Source: Lingula anatina (lineage: Eukaryota > Brachiopoda > Lingulata > Lingulida > Lingulidae). Taken from it: DNA of 47,938 nt. The stretch spans positions 24,134-72,071 of the forward strand of contig NW_019773623.1 of NCBI RefSeq assembly GCF_001039355.2, read 5' to 3'. The position numbers and the translations under genes were made by a program. A model generated the notes under the pieces. The model did no database searches and was not told where the DNA came from. It was given only the letters and a program-made list of their open reading frames with translations. Shown piece after piece: positions 45,501-47,938 of the stretch. Within the stretch, counting starts at the first letter, position 1, and every line of letters begins with the position of its first letter.

Positions 45501-46087
45501 GCGTGACGTCAGCCCGACTGTCCCTATACCTCAATGTAAAGCTACTCAAAAATTTGAAACTAGATTGGCACGCTCTTTTTTCAGTCCCTCCGTACTGGAC
45601 CCCCCATGGAGAGCGACAACACTTTATCTCCAAATCCTGCGACACCAGAGAGATCTGTGCACAGCAAAGAACTGCATTGGAAAGAAGTTGTAAACGAGAC
45701 TGGTATAACGACTGGGAGTGTGTCGAGTGTTGCCAAGGAGACAGATGTAACTTCTTCGTTACGGTAAGAATTTGAATCTTTCCCACTAAACTTTTTTAAC
45801 ATCGATTTTGATTTAGAGTACCGAATGGAAAAACACTATCCTCTGATATCACTGGGGCCTAAAATAGTATACAAAATTGAAAAAATTCAATTATTTTGTA
45901 GCAGACTACTCTATAATTACTGTATTGTTATCAAGTAATTCAATGTGAATGTTCGTTCTTTTATGAGAATATTTTTATGTTGTAACCTTGTTGTACTTTT
46001 CAGCTGGCGGCGGGATCTGTACAGGCAAGCCTCGTGTCAGTGATAGCGGGACTAGCAGTATCGTTTTGTTTATGGCTGAGACACTGA
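42578..46087 (+). CDS. Ly6/uPAR-like three-finger protein, 4 exons, 143 aa
   Basis: Exons: 42578-42626, 43058-43177, 45585-45763, 46004-46087. The sum is 432 nt and phases match. A signal peptide (residues 1-19; RAYALLCVFSCLGVSSA) is followed by a compact domain with 12 cysteines. It opens LECYVCEK and closes VECCQGDRCNFF, the CC...CN signature of the Ly6/uPAR fold. The C terminus, GSVQASLVSVIAGLAVSFCL then WLRH, is hydrophobic, as for a GPI-anchor signal, with small residues AAGS as a possible attachment site. A tail-anchored form cannot be excluded. The function of this member is unknown; relatives act as cell-surface receptors or receptor modulators. Intron 2 is 2.4 kb because of an inserted transposon. 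A tandem paralogue begins at 47636. Confidence 0.88.
42744..42755 (+). promoter_or_regulatory. YY1/TISU-like motif in Ly6 intron 1
   Basis: CAAAATGGCGGG, about 120 bp into intron 1 and just after an ACACACCTGA block. The tandem paralogue has the same pair in its own intron 1 (CAAGATGGCGG, 47819-47829). Confidence 0.4.
43581..43588. repeat. Left target-site duplication of the 1.94-kb element
   Basis: CAATGTAA directly before the left inverted repeat. The same 8 bp follow the right inverted repeat at 45532-45539. Confidence 0.75.
43589..45531. mobile_element. Non-autonomous DNA transposon with long terminal inverted repeats
   Basis: 1,943 bp. The left arm 43589-43874 (286 bp) and right arm 45243-45531 (289 bp) are highly similar in inverted orientation. 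The outer ends share GGTATAGGGACAGTCGG, and an 8-bp target-site duplication CAATGTAA flanks the element. Long inverted repeats with an 8-bp duplication are typical of Mutator-like elements; P-type is another option. The 1.37-kb interior has no transposase-like ORF. A degenerate extra copy of part of the right arm lies at about 45154-45242 (ATTACAAAGGCCTG again). It sits in intron 2 of the Ly6 gene, its right end only 53 bp from exon 3. Confidence 0.88.
45504..45511. promoter_or_regulatory. CRE palindrome in the right inverted repeat
   Basis: A perfect TGACGTCA, about 75 bp before Ly6 exon 3. The left arm lacks it, having a diverged segment at the same place. Confidence 0.4.
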
Positions 46088-47635
46088 ACGGATTTAAAAT
46101 GAACTAATTTGTAAATATGACTTGTGTAAATGCTGTATCTGGATTGCAATTCCAGTCAATGTACAAATATTTCAACAGTACTTTTTGAATATTTTTAGAC
46201 ATTAATATCTTTTAAAACGAGTGCAGTAACAGCGTGGGCAGACGGGGGACCAAAAGAACAAGTTAACCCGGAGAGACAAGTGTTGAACATTAACTGGTTC
46301 ATTTTAAAAAAGAAGTTGCCTCATGAAATGATTGTAATAATTCAAGGAAGTTAGTAGTTGTAAATACCGGAGGGCATCTATACTATAATAGGACTATGAG
46401 GATGAATAGTTTAGTTTTATACATATTTTTATACATGATCTAAAATAAAATGACAAACATGCAAGTTTATAGATTTTCATTAACATTCTGCAAAAGAATA
46501 GTTTTACATCTTGCATATGATAAACAAAGTCGAATTTTATTCGTTAATTATGCAATAAGACCAAGTTGCTTTGAATACAACACAAAGAAATAAAATGTTT
46601 TAAAGAGGACTTTGTTGATTTTTGTTATGTTTTCGATCTAATAGATATGGTCATGAATAGGTTCATACACGTACCATATCTATCATACATAGATTGGTGT
46701 CTGAATGTAGTTTGATAATTTGACAACTGGCAAAGTCATTTTGACATATTTCAAACAATACGTGATTGCATACTGGGATGTATGCCTCCCCCACTGTTAA
46801 AAACATTGCTAAGATCAAACATAGCAGGCAAATTGCCGTCTGGATATACTATTTTGAACAGATTTTCATCGCGTGCATAATAATTTTCTTTTAACTTCCA
46901 TCCATTCAATTCACTTGGAGCAAAATTCCTTCATTCCCACAAATCATTTTGCAACATAAGTCTAATTGACGTCGATATTTCAATCTTTCTTTGTAAGGTA
47001 TAAAAGATTACAAAAGTCAAACTGTGTCATAGTGAAATGTGCCAGCTACAGGATCATCGTTGGAAAACGTTGACATCCAAAACAATATACGGAGGTACAA
47101 AATGACAACAGAATACAGTTACGACAGGACGGACCAAATTTGAAAAATAAAATACATTGACTAGTAATTAAAGTTGACAAAAGACAGGCATGGATAAAGG
47201 GCCAAAAACACGATAAACCTCAATTTTAAAGAGCATAATTCCCTAAATAGTAGCTTACTTTTTTCTTTCTTGATACAATTTTTGTAACACTAAAAATGAG
47301 TTTTTGTGGTCCTTTTGCTTTAGTATCCTGGTGGATTGTCGCCAAACCCTCTTTTAATACAGGTACATAATTATTCTCTATTAATTTTCCGTTGATTTGA
47401 GTACACACTGTAAAGTGATAATTACACTACTTCGTAAACTTCCCACACTGTCAAAACGGTTATAGTCTAGCCAGTCATTGCTGACGACCAGTTTTACTTT
47501 CAGCTTTGCTTATATAAATATATTTTACCTGTCACCCCTCCCGCAGGTGACACTTAAGACGACCCACTTAACTTCCGCTTACAGAGGTCCAACGTTCTTT
47601 TAAACAACACCTATGAGGTGACACATCGGTCAACA
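46088..47635 (+). other. Ly6 3' UTR and intergenic region
   Basis: AATAAA at 46444-46449 and 46589-46594 are candidate poly(A) signals of the first Ly6 gene. The rest is AT-rich without a supported exon, up to the promoter of the second Ly6 gene near 47530. Confidence 0.5.
47565..47580 (+). promoter_or_regulatory. Promoter motif shared by the two Ly6 genes, copy 2
   Basis: CACTTAACTTCCGCTT, preceded by ACCTGTCACCCCT. The first gene has ACCTGACACCCCT ahead of its copy. Order and spacing agree, so the promoters were duplicated with the genes. Confidence 0.45.
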
Positions 47636-47684
47636 ATGCGACAACTTTACGGACTGTTGTGCGTTATTTGCAGTTTTTCTATAA
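47636..47684 (+). CDS. Ly6-like paralogue, first coding exon only (gene runs off the window)
   Basis: ATG plus a hydrophobic leader, MRQLYGLLCVICSFSI, then donor GTAAGT at 47685. It matches the first exon of the Ly6 gene at 42578 in length (49 nt), splice phase (one base over), leader character (LLCV shared) and flanking motifs. The mature domain would lie beyond 47938, so the identity rests on exon 1 and synteny. Confidence 0.65.
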
Positions 47685-47938
47685 GTAAGTATAATAAATA
47701 GTGAGTATAATTACGAATCTTGGTTAAAATGATTCTGTAAAAAATGAAACCTAGTGCTAAAGGCGCGACTTTGTGTACACTTGTATTAACACACCTGAGC
47801 CTGGTGTACCCGTCCATTCAAGATGGCGGTATATGCATGCAAATTGCGGGATATTTGTTTATTCTTATCGTTTAATTCGAGCACTTCTCTTCAGATTAAG
47901 AAGAAGCAACTTAGGTGCAATCGTTTAATTATGAGAAA
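47685..47938 (+). other. Start of intron 1 of the second Ly6 gene
   Basis: It begins GTAAGT and carries ACACACCTGAG followed by CAAGATGGCGG (47819-47829), as in the first gene's intron 1. No exon 2 is reached. Confidence 0.5.

Noticed and set aside
45458-45775. 105-codon ORF joining the transposon right arm to Ly6 exon 3
   Set aside because: Phase analysis from exon 2 uses a different frame of 45585-45763, which restores the CC...CN cysteine pattern.
47226-47408. 60-codon minus-strand ORF with a possible donor after a Lys-rich stretch
   Set aside because: No acceptor, partner exon or recognisable family; AT-rich intergenic DNA.

Overview
The window is a piece of an AT-rich, intron-rich animal genome. 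Short phase-matched exons, GT-AG introns of roughly 100-1,000 bp, and families restricted to or typical of metazoans (a ciliary ASH-repeat protein, ER DnaJ, MCRS1, Ly6/uPAR proteins) point to a bilaterian invertebrate. A full-length mitochondrial N-acetylglutamate synthase and many short transposon relics would fit a marine lophotrochozoan such as a mollusc, but the sequence alone does not fix the phylum. No prokaryotic, CRISPR, rRNA or tRNA features were seen.

Layout, left to right. (1) 1191-20267, minus strand: a 41-exon gene for a 1,762-residue ASH/MSP-repeat protein, which I call CFAP65 (CCDC108). Five of its exons appear twice in a 1.8-kb direct repeat whose copies meet at a single N; this is most likely an assembly artefact. 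(2) 20.5-28.5 kb, plus strand: NAGS, head-to-head with CFAP65, 15 coding exons, 523 residues. (3) 29359-34082, minus strand: DNAJB11 (ERdj3), 9 exons, 356 residues, convergent with NAGS. (4) 35077-39572, plus strand: MCRS1, 11 coding exons, 468 residues, head-to-head with DNAJB11. (5) 40784-41827, plus strand: an intronless 347-residue coiled-coil protein that I do not recognise. (6) After a second single-N join at 42416, 42578-46087, plus strand: a 143-residue secreted or GPI-anchored Ly6/uPAR-like protein. A 1.94-kb transposon with 286-289-bp terminal inverted repeats sits in its intron 2. (7) 47636 to the window end, plus strand: the first exon of a tandem Ly6 paralogue.

All exon models were built by hand from splice sites. 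In each complete gene the summed coding length is a multiple of three and every junction keeps frame, which is the main reason for high confidence. Names come from remembered family sequences, not from a search.

The genes do not form one pathway. CFAP65 is axonemal, NAGS is mitochondrial (urea cycle/arginine), DNAJB11 is in the ER lumen, MCRS1 is nuclear (INO80/NSL complexes), and the Ly6 proteins are at the cell surface. The organising theme is two compact bidirectional promoters, CFAP65|NAGS and DNAJB11|MCRS1. Each carries a ZNF143/THAP11-like core and ATGGCG-type motifs. Several tandem duplications hit gene parts: splice donors of CFAP65 and NAGS, and the C-terminal coding tail of MCRS1.
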